Shown: positions 27,740-36,386 of the stretch, one piece after another | How the letters are laid out: every line of letters starts with the position of its first letter | Numbering within the stretch: the stretch's first letter is position 1 | Source: Gracilimonas sp040877545 | GTDB lineage: Bacteria > Bacteroidota > Rhodothermia > Balneolales > Balneolaceae | Direction: 5' to 3' | Length of the DNA stretch: 64,000 nt | NCBI GenBank assembly: GCA_040877545.1 | Contig: JBBDNN010000047.1 | Span: forward strand, 36,765-100,764 | Made by a program: the position numbers and the translations under genes | Notes under the pieces: model-generated | What the model saw: only the letters and a program-made list of their open reading frames with translations | The model's database searches: none | Told to the model about the DNA's origin: nothing

Positions 27740-29677
27740 ATGAAGGTCTTTATTCAACGGTTTCTATTCTTGGGGTTATATGTAGTTGTAGCACAGAATT
27801 CGGCATTCTCTCAACAAGCAGCCGATGAGTGGATAAAAGTATATTTTAATATGCCCGCAGATCATTCTGTGGCCCTTCCGAACAATGAAAGTAACAGTAA
27901 TCTGGACCTGATAAAAACTCTTGAGGTGCGAATAGATTCTGCCACCACAAGTGTGGACCTGTGTATATACGACCTGGAAAATCCCCGAATAGCCAATGCA
28001 TTAGTTCGTGCAAAAGAGCGGGGAGCGAGAGTTCGGGTGGTAACCGATAACCACAATCGAACTGACGGCGGTAAATATGACGAGGAAATCTGGAGGATTC
28101 TTAGCGAAGGCGGCATTATATCTATTGATGACGATGGAGACATTTACAACCCGGGCGGCAGCATCACCGATTATGATTTAGTGAATGACGGAGCAGATAT
28201 GCACAATAAATTTGCCGTTATAGACTATTTAAGCCCCAGCCCGGATGATGATTTTGTCTGGACTGGATCAACAAATCTGACTTTCACAGGTAATTTTAAT
28301 ACCAACCATTCTATCGTAATAAAAGATCGAGACATTGCAAAAGTATACACCGAGGAGTTTGAACAAATGTGGGGTGATACCGGCGACAAACCAAATCCAA
28401 AATATGCGCGCTTTCATAAAGACAAAGTGGATGTAAGCCAGCATGTTTTTGATGTAAATGGAACCCGGGTGGAAATTTATTTTGCCCCGATAAATCGTGA
28501 CCGGACAAAACCAAGTGTAAGCGAGCGCCTTGAACGGCTGATAGAAGAAGAAGCCCAGCATGATATTAACTTCCAGGCTTTTGCCATTACTCCCAATATT
28601 CCTATTAGCCAAAAAATGTGGGAGAAAAGTTCAAATGGAATAATAAAATTGGATGGCGCGATTGATCGAAGGTTTTACAGTCGCTATGAAAAAGCCGGAG
28701 ATATTTGGGGATTACCAGAGGCAAAAATTGGTAATCGTATGATTCTTCCGGCAAAAGAATTAAGAACTCTTCACCATAAGGTGTTAGTTCTGGATGCGAT
28801 AAATCCAGACTCAACTGATGTAGGGGTTGTAGTTGCAGGCTCCTATAATTTTTCGAGCAATGCTGAGAATAACAATGATGAAAATACGGTAATCATTTTC
28901 TCTGATGAGATAGCCAATCAATACTATCAGGATTTTATGGGAGTGATGAGCCGGGCCCGGGAAGAAACCTTTCCACCTGCTCCGCCTATTGAAGCAGGAA
29001 AATGGTATGATATCTTTTCCGTTTCTGATGGCAGTCGTTTTGAAATTGAAATAACGCACGGCTTTGGATATTCAGTTCGGTTTTTAGGGGTGAATGTGCC
29101 TTCTATTTACGCCGGTGGCGATTCAGCTTATCATTATTCCGGAGCATCGGCAGAGTATCTGCGAAATTTATTAGAAGGCCGGCGTGTGCGTTTAACCGGT
29201 TTCGACGGTGGTATTCCTGAGTCTGCATACAATGCTTTTCAGGCTTATGTGGAGGTTGATTATAATGGCGAGCCAGTAAGCTTGAATAAGTTAATGCTGG
29301 ATAAAGGCTTTGGCACCTATTCAGTTTATTACCGCCAGAATGAAGATTCTGTTGCTGCTTTCAAAGGCTATGAAGAAAGAGCTATGTCGAAGAGTGAAGG
29401 AATCTGGAAATCACCTGAAAAAATTGGCAGTAAAATTCTGCGGGCTTCCGAAGTAGAAGGCAGTAATGCTCTGAATGTGGTATATCCTATCAATATAAAC
29501 ACAGCCGATGAAGCCACTCTTCAGTTACTCCCGGGAATTGGCCCCGCATATTCTAAGCGAATGGTTGATTATCGAAAGGAGGTGGGAAGTTTTAAGAGCG
29601 TCGATGAAATCACCAATATAAAAGGCATCGGACCTAAAACCCTGGCAAAATTGCGCCCTATTGTAACGGTTGAGTGA
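27740..29677 (+). CDS. exported PLD-like, SNase-like and helix-hairpin-helix fusion protein
   Basis: A 645-residue protein with three nucleic-acid-related modules. A signal peptide (1-24, cleavage near AFS) directs export. A phospholipase-D domain pair has two complete HxK(x4)D motifs: His155/Lys157/Asp162 and His345/Lys347/Asp352, with matching GSTN and GSYN segments. Residues about 421-560 resemble a staphylococcal-nuclease (TNase) barrel: SVRFLGV keeps an Arg (447), but the usual DTPE acids are replaced (NVPS), so this barrel may only bind. Residues 585-643 form a ComEA-like HhH2 domain with LPGIGP and IKGIGP. Possible role: degradation or binding of extracellular DNA; lipid or protein substrates cannot be excluded. 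Confidence 0.85.
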   Translation: MKVFIQRFLFLGLYVVVAQNSAFSQQAADEWIKVYFNMPADHSVALPNNESNSNLDLIKTLEVRIDSATTSVDLCIYDLENPRIANALVRAKERGARVRVVTDNHNRTDGGKYDEEIWRILSEGGIISIDDDGDIYNPGGSITDYDLVNDGADMHNKFAVIDYLSPSPDDDFVWTGSTNLTFTGNFNTNHSIVIKDRDIAKVYTEEFEQMWGDTGDKPNPKYARFHKDKVDVSQHVFDVNGTRVEIYFAPINRDRTKPSVSERLERLIEEEAQHDINFQAFAITPNIPISQKMWEKSSNGIIKLDGAIDRRFYSRYEKAGDIWGLPEAKIGNRMILPAKELRTLHHKVLVLDAINPDSTDVGVVVAGSYNFSSNAENNNDENTVIIFSDEIANQYYQDFMGVMSRAREETFPPAPPIEAGKWYDIFSVSDGSRFEIEITHGFGYSVRFLGVNVPSIYAGGDSAYHYSGASAEYLRNLLEGRRVRLTGFDGGIPESAYNAFQAYVEVDYNGEPVSLNKLMLDKGFGTYSVYYRQNEDSVAAFKGYEERAMSKSEGIWKSPEKIGSKILRASEVEGSNALNVVYPININTADEATLQLLPGIGPAYSKRMVDYRKEVGSFKSVDEITNIKGIGPKTLAKLRPIVTVE

Positions 29678-29715
29678 GGGGGCAGAGTTTTTATATACTG
29701 ATTCATATTTTATCC

Positions 29716-29752
29716 ATAAAAAAACCCCATACGAGGTCAATCGTATGGGGTT
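29716..29752 (-). terminator. intrinsic terminator of tRNA-Lys
   Basis: A perfect 12-bp stem AACCCCATACGA/TCGTATGGGGTT (29723-29734 with 29741-29752) with a 6-nt loop runs straight into a seven-U run on the minus strand. It begins 33 nt beyond the tRNA 3' end. The plus strand has no U-run, although the exported nuclease gene ends 45 bp before it. Confidence 0.9.
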
Positions 29753-29784
29753 GGTCAAGAGAGAGTCATTATAAAAAAATCGAG

Positions 29785-29857
29785 TGAACCGGGAGGGACT
29801 CGAACCCTCGACCCACGGCTTAAAAGGCAGTTGCTCTACCAACTGAGCTACCGGTTC
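29785..29857 (-). tRNA. tRNA-Lys (UUU) with an anticodon-stem mismatch
   Basis: A 73-nt cloverleaf. The acceptor stem GAACCGG/CCGGTTC is perfect, the D arm is TAGCTCAGTTGGTAGAGC, and the T stem GAGGG/CCCTC encloses TTCGAGT. The anticodon loop CTTTTAA gives UUU. The anticodon stem ACTGC/GCCGT has a U-C mismatch at its central pair (29-41), which is unusual. Discriminator A; CCA not encoded. The strong terminator just downstream shows it is a transcribed locus. Confidence 0.93.
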
Positions 29858-29935
29858 CAAAACAGATTCCAAAGATAAGGCATTTCAATATTAGTATACA
29901 ATCAAAATCCCCATTTTTTGGGATTTCTTTCTACT

Positions 29936-30436
29936 TCAGTAAATGCCATTCTTATTTAGAATGTTAACCAGCTCAATCTCAATTAGTTGTTGCGGTGCTT
30001 CATCAATTCGTCCAATTTCTACATCACCCTTTAGCACTACCACTGTGGGAATATATTTGATATCAAACGTTTTTAAAAATGTTTCAGGAAATTTTTTTTG
30101 TGCATCCACACCAATAAATTTTAGAGTGATAAATGGATTAGCAGCAACATCTAATGTTTTTACGAGTCCGGGGATATATTTCTTGCTTTCCCGGCACCAG
30201 GTGCCTATAAAAGCATAAAGAGTAATGGAATCCTGAACAGAACTTAAGTGCTTAAGAGCGTCTTCATTGGGATGATATCGATCCATGTAAACTCGGAAGG
30301 TTTTTTCTGTGCGCGAGATTTCTTCTAAAGTAGTTGCGCCAACTAGCGGGTCGCTTTGTGCGTGAATTTCAGGGTTGAATGCCATTCCCACAAAAAGAAA
30401 ATAAAAAATAAGTTTAAGGAGCCTTTCGCAGATCAT
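29936..30436 (-). CDS. exported thioredoxin-like protein with single-Cys WCRES motif
   Basis: A 166-residue protein with an N-terminal signal peptide (about 1-27, AxA-like site at IHAQS). The remainder has a thioredoxin fold: FIGTWCRESKKYIP at about 77-89, a central FIGVDAQKKFPETF, and the cis-proline segment YIPTVVVLKG. The active-site second cysteine is replaced by Ser84 (C81-R-E-S), so a dithiol oxidoreductase role is unlikely; mixed-disulfide isomerase, peroxidatic or binding roles are possible. It is transcribed alone, divergent from the HIT gene 58 bp away. Confidence 0.78.
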   Translation of the reverse strand: MICERLLKLIFYFLFVGMAFNPEIHAQSDPLVGATTLEEISRTEKTFRVYMDRYHPNEDALKHLSSVQDSITLYAFIGTWCRESKKYIPGLVKTLDVAANPFITLKFIGVDAQKKFPETFLKTFDIKYIPTVVVLKGDVEIGRIDEAPQQLIEIELVNILNKNGIY

Positions 30437-30494
30437 GAGGAATTCTGTTTTTCAGATAGTATCTTTAAGAAACTAACAAGTTTTAGCCACTATT

Positions 30495-30893
30495 ATGTCT
30501 ACCATTTTCACCAAGATTATTGAAGGCGAGATTCCCAGCTTTAAAATTGCTGAGGATGAAAACTATTATGCTTTTCTGGATATAAATCCTTCTGCCGAAG
30601 GCCACACACTCGTCATCCCCAAAAAAGAAACCGATTATATTTTTGATATACAAAGCGATGAACTGCGCGGCCTTATCATTTTTGCTAAAAAAGTAGCGCA
30701 GGGGATGGATAAGGCTCTCCATCCAATTCGAACGGGAATTATTGTGGAAGGCCTGGAAGTGCCGCATGCTCATATTCACCTCATTCCTATATACGAAAAA
30801 AGCCAACAATTTAGCCTGGGAAAAAAAGTGAGAGTAAGCGAAAACCGCATGAAAGAACTTGCAGAACAAATCAGTAAAAAAATTCAATTATGA
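30495..30893 (+). CDS. HIT-family nucleotide-binding protein
   Basis: A 132-residue histidine-triad protein. The triad HAHIHL is at His91, His93 and His95, preceded by EGLEVP. The N-terminal segment FTKIIEGEIPSFKIAEDE is typical of the Hint branch, which hydrolyses phosphoramidates such as AMP-lysine or AMP-NH2. The cytoplasmic role is unclear. Its TGA stop overlaps the aroQ ATG (ATGA at 30890-30893), making it first of a three-gene coupled operon HIT-aroQ-flippase. Confidence 0.92.
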   Translation: MSTIFTKIIEGEIPSFKIAEDENYYAFLDINPSAEGHTLVIPKKETDYIFDIQSDELRGLIIFAKKVAQGMDKALHPIRTGIIVEGLEVPHAHIHLIPIYEKSQQFSLGKKVRVSENRMKELAEQISKKIQL

Positions 30894-31330
30894 AAATCCT
30901 GGTAATAAATGGCCCCAATCTTAATTTACTGGGAACTCGTGATACCGGAATGTACGGCAAGGGAACTCTTGATGATCTGAGTGATTTCTTAATGGAAGAA
31001 TTTCCTGAACATCAGTTAGATTTTTTCCAAAGTAATATAGAAGGCGAACTCATCGACAAAATTCAAAAAGGGATGAAAGATGGCACTGAAGCTGTTATTA
31101 CGAATCTCGGAGCTTATACACATACCTCAATTGCTCTTCGCGATGCACTGGAACCGGTGCACATTCCAAAAGTGGAAGTGCATATTTCCAACATCCATGC
31201 ACGGGAAGATTTCAGGGAAAAGTCGATCACCGGCGCTGTCATGAATGGTATTATTACGGGTTTTGGAAAATACAGCTATGTATTGGGAATAAAGGCAGCA
31301 GAACAGCTAACAAAGAATAGCACGGATTGA
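30890..31330 (+). CDS. aroQ: type II 3-dehydroquinate dehydratase
   Basis: A 146-residue enzyme converting 3-dehydroquinate to 3-dehydroshikimate in the shikimate pathway. Motifs: INGPNLNLLGTRD at the N-terminus, the catalytic tyrosine Tyr22 in TGMYG, NLGAYTHTSIALRDA in the middle, and VEVHISNIHAREDFR with the catalytic histidine. Type II enzymes are dodecamers unrelated to AroD. It overlaps HIT upstream by 4 bp and the flippase gene downstream by TTGA (31327-31330). Confidence 0.96.
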   Translation: MKILVINGPNLNLLGTRDTGMYGKGTLDDLSDFLMEEFPEHQLDFFQSNIEGELIDKIQKGMKDGTEAVITNLGAYTHTSIALRDALEPVHIPKVEVHISNIHAREDFREKSITGAVMNGIITGFGKYSYVLGIKAAEQLTKNSTD

Positions 31331-32802
31331 CAAAACTCAGAGAGCTTTTTTCGGATACTCTTATTTATGGTATCAGCAGCGTATTTGCCCGTTTTATTGG
31401 CTACCTGCTGGTTCCTCTGCACACAGGTGTATTCGAAAGAGATCAATATGGAATCGTCAGTCTTGTATTTGCAGCCATTGCGCTTTTTAATGTGCTGTTT
31501 ACCCTGGGGATGGAATCTTCTTATATCCGTTATGCCAAAGACAGAGGCAAAGCGAAAAGCTACTTTAAAACCCTGCAGCTTTTTTTATTAGGCTCTTCTG
31601 CTATACTGGTATTTCTTGTATGGCTGGCTCAACCTGCAATTTCCCCTCTATTAAGCTTGGAAACTGGGGACCCTATATTATGGATGATGCTCGGAATCTT
31701 GTTCTTCGATACGATGGCAATTGTTCCTTTTGCCGAGCTCAGGCTGGTGCGCCGAACGATATCCTTTGCCGCTCTTAAAACAATAAATGTCGGCATCAAC
31801 CTTGGAATGAATTTCTACCTGATTCTCGGCCTTGGGTATGGTATTGAAGCTGTTTTCATTAGTAACCTTGTGGCTTCTTTGGTCACTGCTCTAATTATCT
31901 GGATTATAACGATACCGATGTTTTTTGGGGAATGGAATACAGATTTTCTCAAAAAGGCACTGATCTTCGGCCTGCCTTTCGTACCGGCTGGCTTTGGGCA
32001 TGTGATAAATGAACTGTTGGATCGATTTTTCCTGAAAGCCATGGATCCCGAAACGGTTCATTCCTTATATGGAACCGAAACAAGTGCAGAAGATATAGTG
32101 GGGATTTATAGTGCCTGTTATAAACTGGCAGTATTTATGCTGTTACTCGTACAGATGTTCCGGATGGCCTGGCAGCCTTTCTTTATGCGGGAATCTGAAG
32201 ACGAGACGGCACCGCAAACTTTCGCGAAGACTTTTTCGCTGTTCAACTTTGGTGCGGCAGCCATATTTTTAAGTGTGGCTTTATTCGCCGGGCAAATTGT
32301 ATCAATAAAAATCCCAATTCTCGATTTCTATTTAGTGGGTGAAGAATATTGGGCAGGTTTAACCATTGTTCCGGTACTGTTAATCGCATATTGGTTTCAG
32401 GGATGGTATGTGAATTTCTCTGCGGGGATTTTCATCAGTGAAAGCACAAAAAGATTAGCCCAAATAACTTTAATTGGTGCCACAGTTACAATTGCAGGAA
32501 ACCTTGTTATGATTCCTGTTTTGGGGATGATGGGCTCCGCACTTGCTACACTGCTTAGCTATGGAGTGATGGCGATGATTATCTACTACTATTCCACCCG
32601 CTCATTTAGCGTGCCTTATAATTTGGTGCAGGGTTTTGGAGTGATGATTTTATCGGCAGCGGCTGTTGTATTACAGCCAACATTAGTTGAGATGGGTTTA
32701 CATGAGATGCTTGCTTCCTTTCTGCTACTGGTGATTTCGCTATCGGTTATTGGAGGGGTTACTTATAAATCTGTCACCACAGCTCAGAAATTGCCGACAT
32801 AA
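31327..32802 (+). CDS. polysaccharide-biosynthesis flippase (Wzx/MATE-like superfamily)
   Basis: A 491-residue inner-membrane protein with about 12-14 transmembrane helices. The opening LRELFSDTLIYGISSVFARFIGYLLVPLHT, a basic amphipathic start followed by a helix with GxxSxxxR, is characteristic of the oligosaccharide flippase family. It probably moves lipid-linked sugars across the inner membrane. It begins with TTG inside the aroQ stop region; the next in-frame ATG would delete the first helix, so the TTG start with translational coupling is preferred. No glycosyltransferases are adjacent, so the substrate is open. Confidence 0.88.
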   Translation: MTKLRELFSDTLIYGISSVFARFIGYLLVPLHTGVFERDQYGIVSLVFAAIALFNVLFTLGMESSYIRYAKDRGKAKSYFKTLQLFLLGSSAILVFLVWLAQPAISPLLSLETGDPILWMMLGILFFDTMAIVPFAELRLVRRTISFAALKTINVGINLGMNFYLILGLGYGIEAVFISNLVASLVTALIIWIITIPMFFGEWNTDFLKKALIFGLPFVPAGFGHVINELLDRFFLKAMDPETVHSLYGTETSAEDIVGIYSACYKLAVFMLLLVQMFRMAWQPFFMRESEDETAPQTFAKTFSLFNFGAAAIFLSVALFAGQIVSIKIPILDFYLVGEEYWAGLTIVPVLLIAYWFQGWYVNFSAGIFISESTKRLAQITLIGATVTIAGNLVMIPVLGMMGSALATLLSYGVMAMIIYYYSTRSFSVPYNLVQGFGVMILSAAAVVLQPTLVEMGLHEMLASFLLLVISLSVIGGVTYKSVTTAQKLPT

Positions 32803-32881
32803 ATCTTCGCACAATTGCCAGCAGCACAACCTATACGTATCTGAATGGCATATCACCGAGTCATATCCCTCTGTAATAAGC

Positions 32882-32917
32882 AAAAAAAATCCCACTCACG
32901 GAAACCATGAGCGGGAT
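32882..32917 (-). terminator. intrinsic terminator of mdh
   Basis: On the minus strand an interrupted stem (32889-32901 with 32105-equivalent arm 32905-32917: 5, 4 and 2 bp separated by single mismatches, loop AAA) is followed by eight U residues (32889-32882). It starts 38 nt beyond the mdh stop codon. The plus strand has only a weak ATATTT after the stem, so it may serve the convergent flippase operon only poorly. Confidence 0.8.
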
Positions 32918-32954
32918 ATTTGCAAGTAGTGAAGACCTTAGTCCTCGATTTAGT

Positions 32955-33911
32955 TTACTTGTTTATTAGTTTATTGAAATCCTCCAAAGTACCGCGAACG
33001 GCTTTGGCTGATTCACTTAAAAGATCTCGTTCTTTTTGGTCTAAATCAACCTCGATTACTTCTTTGATTCCACCTTTTCCAAGTTTTACAGGCACACCGA
33101 TGTATAAATCATCAATGCCATACTGCCCGTCGATATGAGCACACACGGGAAAAATTCGATTTTGATCAAGTAAAATAGCTTCCACCATTTGAGCCGCTGC
33201 CGCGCCGGGTGCGTACCATGCTGAAGTTCCCATCAAATCAACAATTTCGCCGCCGCCTTTTTTGGCGCGATCTACAATTTCACCCAAACGTTCTTCGGAA
33301 ATAAACTGGGTCACAGGCATTCCCGCAAGGGTGGTAAATCGTGGGAGCGGGACCATAGTATCGCCATGTCCTCCCATTAGTAATGCCTGAATATCTTTCG
33401 GGGAAACATCCAGCTCATCTGCGATAAAAGCACGATAGCGGGCAGTATCCAGAATTCCGGCCATTCCCATCACTTTTTCATAAGGTAGTCCGCTGGCATC
33501 TTTGGCAACCTGTACCATTACATCCAGGGGATTTGAAACCACAATGATTATGGTGTCTGGCGAGTATTTTACCAGTTGCTCGGTCACACTTTTTACAATT
33601 TTGGCATTTATTTCAAGCAGGTCATCGCGGCTCATTCCGGGCCTTCGGGGAACACCGGCCGTGATTACGCAGACATCTGAATCAGCAGTATCGGCATAGT
33701 CAACTGTTCCTTTTATGCGTGTATCAAACAAGTGGATCGGCGAAGATTCCCATTGGTCGAGGGCGCGGCCTTTTGAGGGATAAAAGGTTTTATCGCCATC
33801 TTTTCGCTCCAGGTCTACCGCTATAACTTCTTTAGCAAAATCCCGCTGTGCAATGCAATCTGCTACAGTTGATCCTACATTTCCCCCTGCTCCAACTACT
33901 GTTACTTTCAT
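32955..33911 (-). CDS. mdh: malate dehydrogenase
   Basis: A 318-residue LDH-like malate dehydrogenase that interconverts malate and oxaloacetate in the TCA cycle. The NAD motif GAGGNVG is at about 7-13. The substrate-binding arginines are in GVPRRPGMSRDDLL (RR pair as in malate, not lactate, dehydrogenases), VVSNPLDVM follows, and the catalytic histidine is in GGHGDTMVPL. ATG at 33909-33911. It lies downstream of nadK on the same strand with a large inverted repeat between them and has its own terminator. Confidence 0.96.
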   Translation of the reverse strand: MKVTVVGAGGNVGSTVADCIAQRDFAKEVIAVDLERKDGDKTFYPSKGRALDQWESSPIHLFDTRIKGTVDYADTADSDVCVITAGVPRRPGMSRDDLLEINAKIVKSVTEQLVKYSPDTIIIVVSNPLDVMVQVAKDASGLPYEKVMGMAGILDTARYRAFIADELDVSPKDIQALLMGGHGDTMVPLPRFTTLAGMPVTQFISEERLGEIVDRAKKGGGEIVDLMGTSAWYAPGAAAAQMVEAILLDQNRIFPVCAHIDGQYGIDDLYIGVPVKLGKGGIKEVIEVDLDQKERDLLSESAKAVRGTLEDFNKLINK

Positions 33912-33965
33912 TTTTAGATATAATTTATAAGTTAGTACTCACTGTTTTTTTTAAGATAAGAATTC

Positions 33966-34010
33966 AGAACTCAGGAATCAGGATTCAGATCAATCTGATT
34001 CCTGAGTTCT
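33966..34010. repeat. 16-bp perfect inverted repeat overlapping the nadK stop
   Basis: Perfect 16-bp arms (33966-33981 and 33995-34010) flank a 13-nt loop. The right arm overlaps the nadK stop codon (34009-34011). On the minus strand no U-run follows immediately, though A/T-rich sequence follows. The loop side carries the word TCAGGATTCAGA, shared with the hairpin at 10428-10452. It could act as an mRNA-stabilising hairpin, a weak terminator or an interspersed palindromic repeat. Confidence 0.7.
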
Positions 34011-34881
34011 ATACTCTTCTGGAATCCATTCCCCACATCAATTTTTTTCGTAGAGTTTCAAAATAATCCTGTCCGGGAAGATGAATGAGATTAAAGGTTA
34101 GTTCTGATTTTACAATTTCCACCTCAAAAGGCAGTTTCTCGATTTCATGAATTTGCCCATCAAAAGAAAAAAGAACTTCATTTTCCTGTTCTTCCAATAT
34201 CACTTTTAGGGGGCGTTTTGAATTTAATACCAACGGACGGGTAGTAAGTGTATGTGGATTCACCGGTGTCACACAAAATACATCTGTATCAGGAGAAATA
34301 ATGGGTCCATCCGCAGCCAGATTGTAAGCGGTTGATCCTGTTGGAGAAGCAATAATAAGTCCATCTGCCCAATAGGTATTAATCAGGCTTCCGTCATATT
34401 CTGCAGTAATATTTACCATAGAAGTGGAAGCTTTCCGGGTAAATAAAAATTCATTTAAAGCATGATATGTGTTTCCTTCACTATCCTTAGCCTTGAGAAA
34501 AGCGCGTTTATCGAGGGTGAAATTATCAGTGAGCAGGTAATCCAGAGCACGTTCCAGTTCTTCGTTTTGTGTATTGGCCATAAATCCCAGCCGGCCACTG
34601 TTGATCCCCAAAATTGGCTTCCCATGATCTTTAGAAATGCGTGCGGTATATAAAATGGTTCCATCGCCCCCCATCACTAAAACAATATCTGCCTGCTGAA
34701 TACTTATTTCGTCCGACTCTGTTTTATGAAGGTATTTCGCAGCCTCCAGGTTATTTTCACGAAAAGTATCTGTACTTAAATATAAAGGGATGCTATTTTT
34801 TTCTGCCCAAATCAAGGTTTGGGTTAAGGCATTCTTCACTTCATATTTTTTGGGGTTGGCAATAATGGCGAGCTTCATCAA
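34009..34881 (-). CDS. nadK: NAD kinase
   Basis: A 290-residue enzyme phosphorylating NAD+ to NADP+. The catalytic GGDGT lies at residues 71-75, the NE motif in ALNEFLFTR, and the glycine-rich TGSTAYNLAADGP further on. The ATG overlaps the stop of the upstream peptide-binding lipoprotein gene by 4 bp (34878-34881). The neighbouring mdh is NAD-linked, but a functional link is not implied. Confidence 0.96.
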   Translation of the reverse strand: MMKLAIIANPKKYEVKNALTQTLIWAEKNSIPLYLSTDTFRENNLEAAKYLHKTESDEISIQQADIVLVMGGDGTILYTARISKDHGKPILGINSGRLGFMANTQNEELERALDYLLTDNFTLDKRAFLKAKDSEGNTYHALNEFLFTRKASTSMVNITAEYDGSLINTYWADGLIIASPTGSTAYNLAADGPIISPDTDVFCVTPVNPHTLTTRPLVLNSKRPLKVILEEQENEVLFSFDGQIHEIEKLPFEVEIVKSELTFNLIHLPGQDYFETLRKKLMWGMDSRRV

Positions 34882-36305
34882 ATTTCCTCAGAAACCGAAA
34901 TTTGGGAGATGTCTATATTCCACGGTTCATGACTGATTTGAATTCCAGAAGCATTGTTTTGCATCAGAATAAAAAGAGGTGTATTCCATGTTAAAATATG
35001 AGTTGTATTAGGGAAAAGCCGTGTGCTAATTGTTACATCATCGGTGATGGCATAGGAGGCGTTCAGGAAAGCAGTAAAACCCAATGAGGCCGCTCTTTTT
35101 AAAACTCTGTTAATGAGATATAACTCTGATGAGTGAGTAGTGTGAGCAATGGTAATTGCTCCGCCGTTACCCTCATTTGCATTCGTGGTATCTAAATCGT
35201 GTACCTCAATAGAACCAAGCACAGGATTTTCAAACATATTATCTGTATTCAATGTAGATAAAAACATATTAATAGCTGATTCCTGATTCGAGCTTTCATT
35301 ATAATAGAGGCTGTATGAGGAGTTCGCAGGGGCTTGAACCAGCTTGTAATTATCGGCATAACTGTTGGTTATCTCTCCTGTTGAATCGGCCACCATAGTG
35401 ATGGTTGAAGGGCTGGGTTCAATCACAGCATCCAGCTCATTTCGTACAAATAATTCGAATAAATCACTTTCAGATAACCCGGAAATAAAATCCAGCCTGT
35501 TGATGTCAGGTTTTTGGCCATGATAGCTATTGTTAACCGCTAAAATGTGGCGATTTTCATCCGTTGTTACATAATAAAAAACGCCGGTGCCCGCTGGTCT
35601 TTGAATAGGGGGATTTATTGAAGTTGTACTTTCACTGGCATAAACAGAGGCATATGGATGCGTTAGTTTATGCAGGAAATCAGGAGAAGGCTGATTTAAG
35701 GTGATAACAATGGTAGAATCATTTTGAACATCTAAACCGTCAATGGAATCATAAACACGTTTCTCTGCATTTTTAACAAAAGTCTGTTCGTTGTGGTAAG
35801 CGTTAAATCCCCGGATATTATTGAACATTTCCGCAGCAAAATCGGGTACCAGAATTGAAGCCATTCGTTCAAAAATGAAACTGACATCTGAACCGGTAAA
35901 CTTTCTGCCTATACCGCCACTAAATGAATTCACATCATGAAAAAAAACATCAGTTCTGAGATTAAAGGTAAAGCGGGTAGAATCTCGGTTTACCTCCCAG
36001 TTTTTGGCAAGAGCGGGTTCGGGATTACCAGATTCATCTAATTTTGCCAGTCCATCATATATAAGATGTGTAATCCTTAACTCACTATTTGTTTCTGCAA
36101 AAAGTGGGTCGAGCGATTCTATATTATTGGTTTCACCAATTTTAAGATGAATAAAATCATCTTCAGCAGGCGAAGTAACTCCTGAAGCGGTATCAGGGCC
36201 GGTGATAGGCTCAAGAGGAGGGGATTCTACAGTTACTGTTTCCACACTCCGTCCGCAAGAGATTATCAAAAAGAACAGGGATATTGAAAGAAATATATAT
36301 TTCAT
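34878..36305 (-). CDS. ABC-transporter peptide-binding lipoprotein (SBP family 5)
   Basis: A 475-residue solute-binding lipoprotein; the signal peptide ends IISC (Cys17). The family-5 signature is recognisable: ESLDPLFAETNSELRITHLIYDGL, then EPALAKNWEVNRDSTRFTFNLRTDVFFHD and KFTGSDVSFIFERM. It is shorter than typical OppA/DppA (~530), with a reduced C-terminal lobe. No permease or ATPase genes are adjacent, so it works with distant partners or has been co-opted. It is coupled to nadK by a 4-bp overlap and follows ddl by 81 bp. Confidence 0.85.
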   Translation of the reverse strand: MKYIFLSISLFFLIISCGRSVETVTVESPPLEPITGPDTASGVTSPAEDDFIHLKIGETNNIESLDPLFAETNSELRITHLIYDGLAKLDESGNPEPALAKNWEVNRDSTRFTFNLRTDVFFHDVNSFSGGIGRKFTGSDVSFIFERMASILVPDFAAEMFNNIRGFNAYHNEQTFVKNAEKRVYDSIDGLDVQNDSTIVITLNQPSPDFLHKLTHPYASVYASESTTSINPPIQRPAGTGVFYYVTTDENRHILAVNNSYHGQKPDINRLDFISGLSESDLFELFVRNELDAVIEPSPSTITMVADSTGEITNSYADNYKLVQAPANSSYSLYYNESSNQESAINMFLSTLNTDNMFENPVLGSIEVHDLDTTNANEGNGGAITIAHTTHSSELYLINRVLKRAASLGFTAFLNASYAITDDVTISTRLFPNTTHILTWNTPLFILMQNNASGIQISHEPWNIDISQISVSEEI

Positions 36306-36386
36306 GGAATTGGGCTAATGGATTTCAATAATGATAAAACCTACGGTGCTAAAATAATTCCAGATGATGCTCATAAGTGTGGGTAT

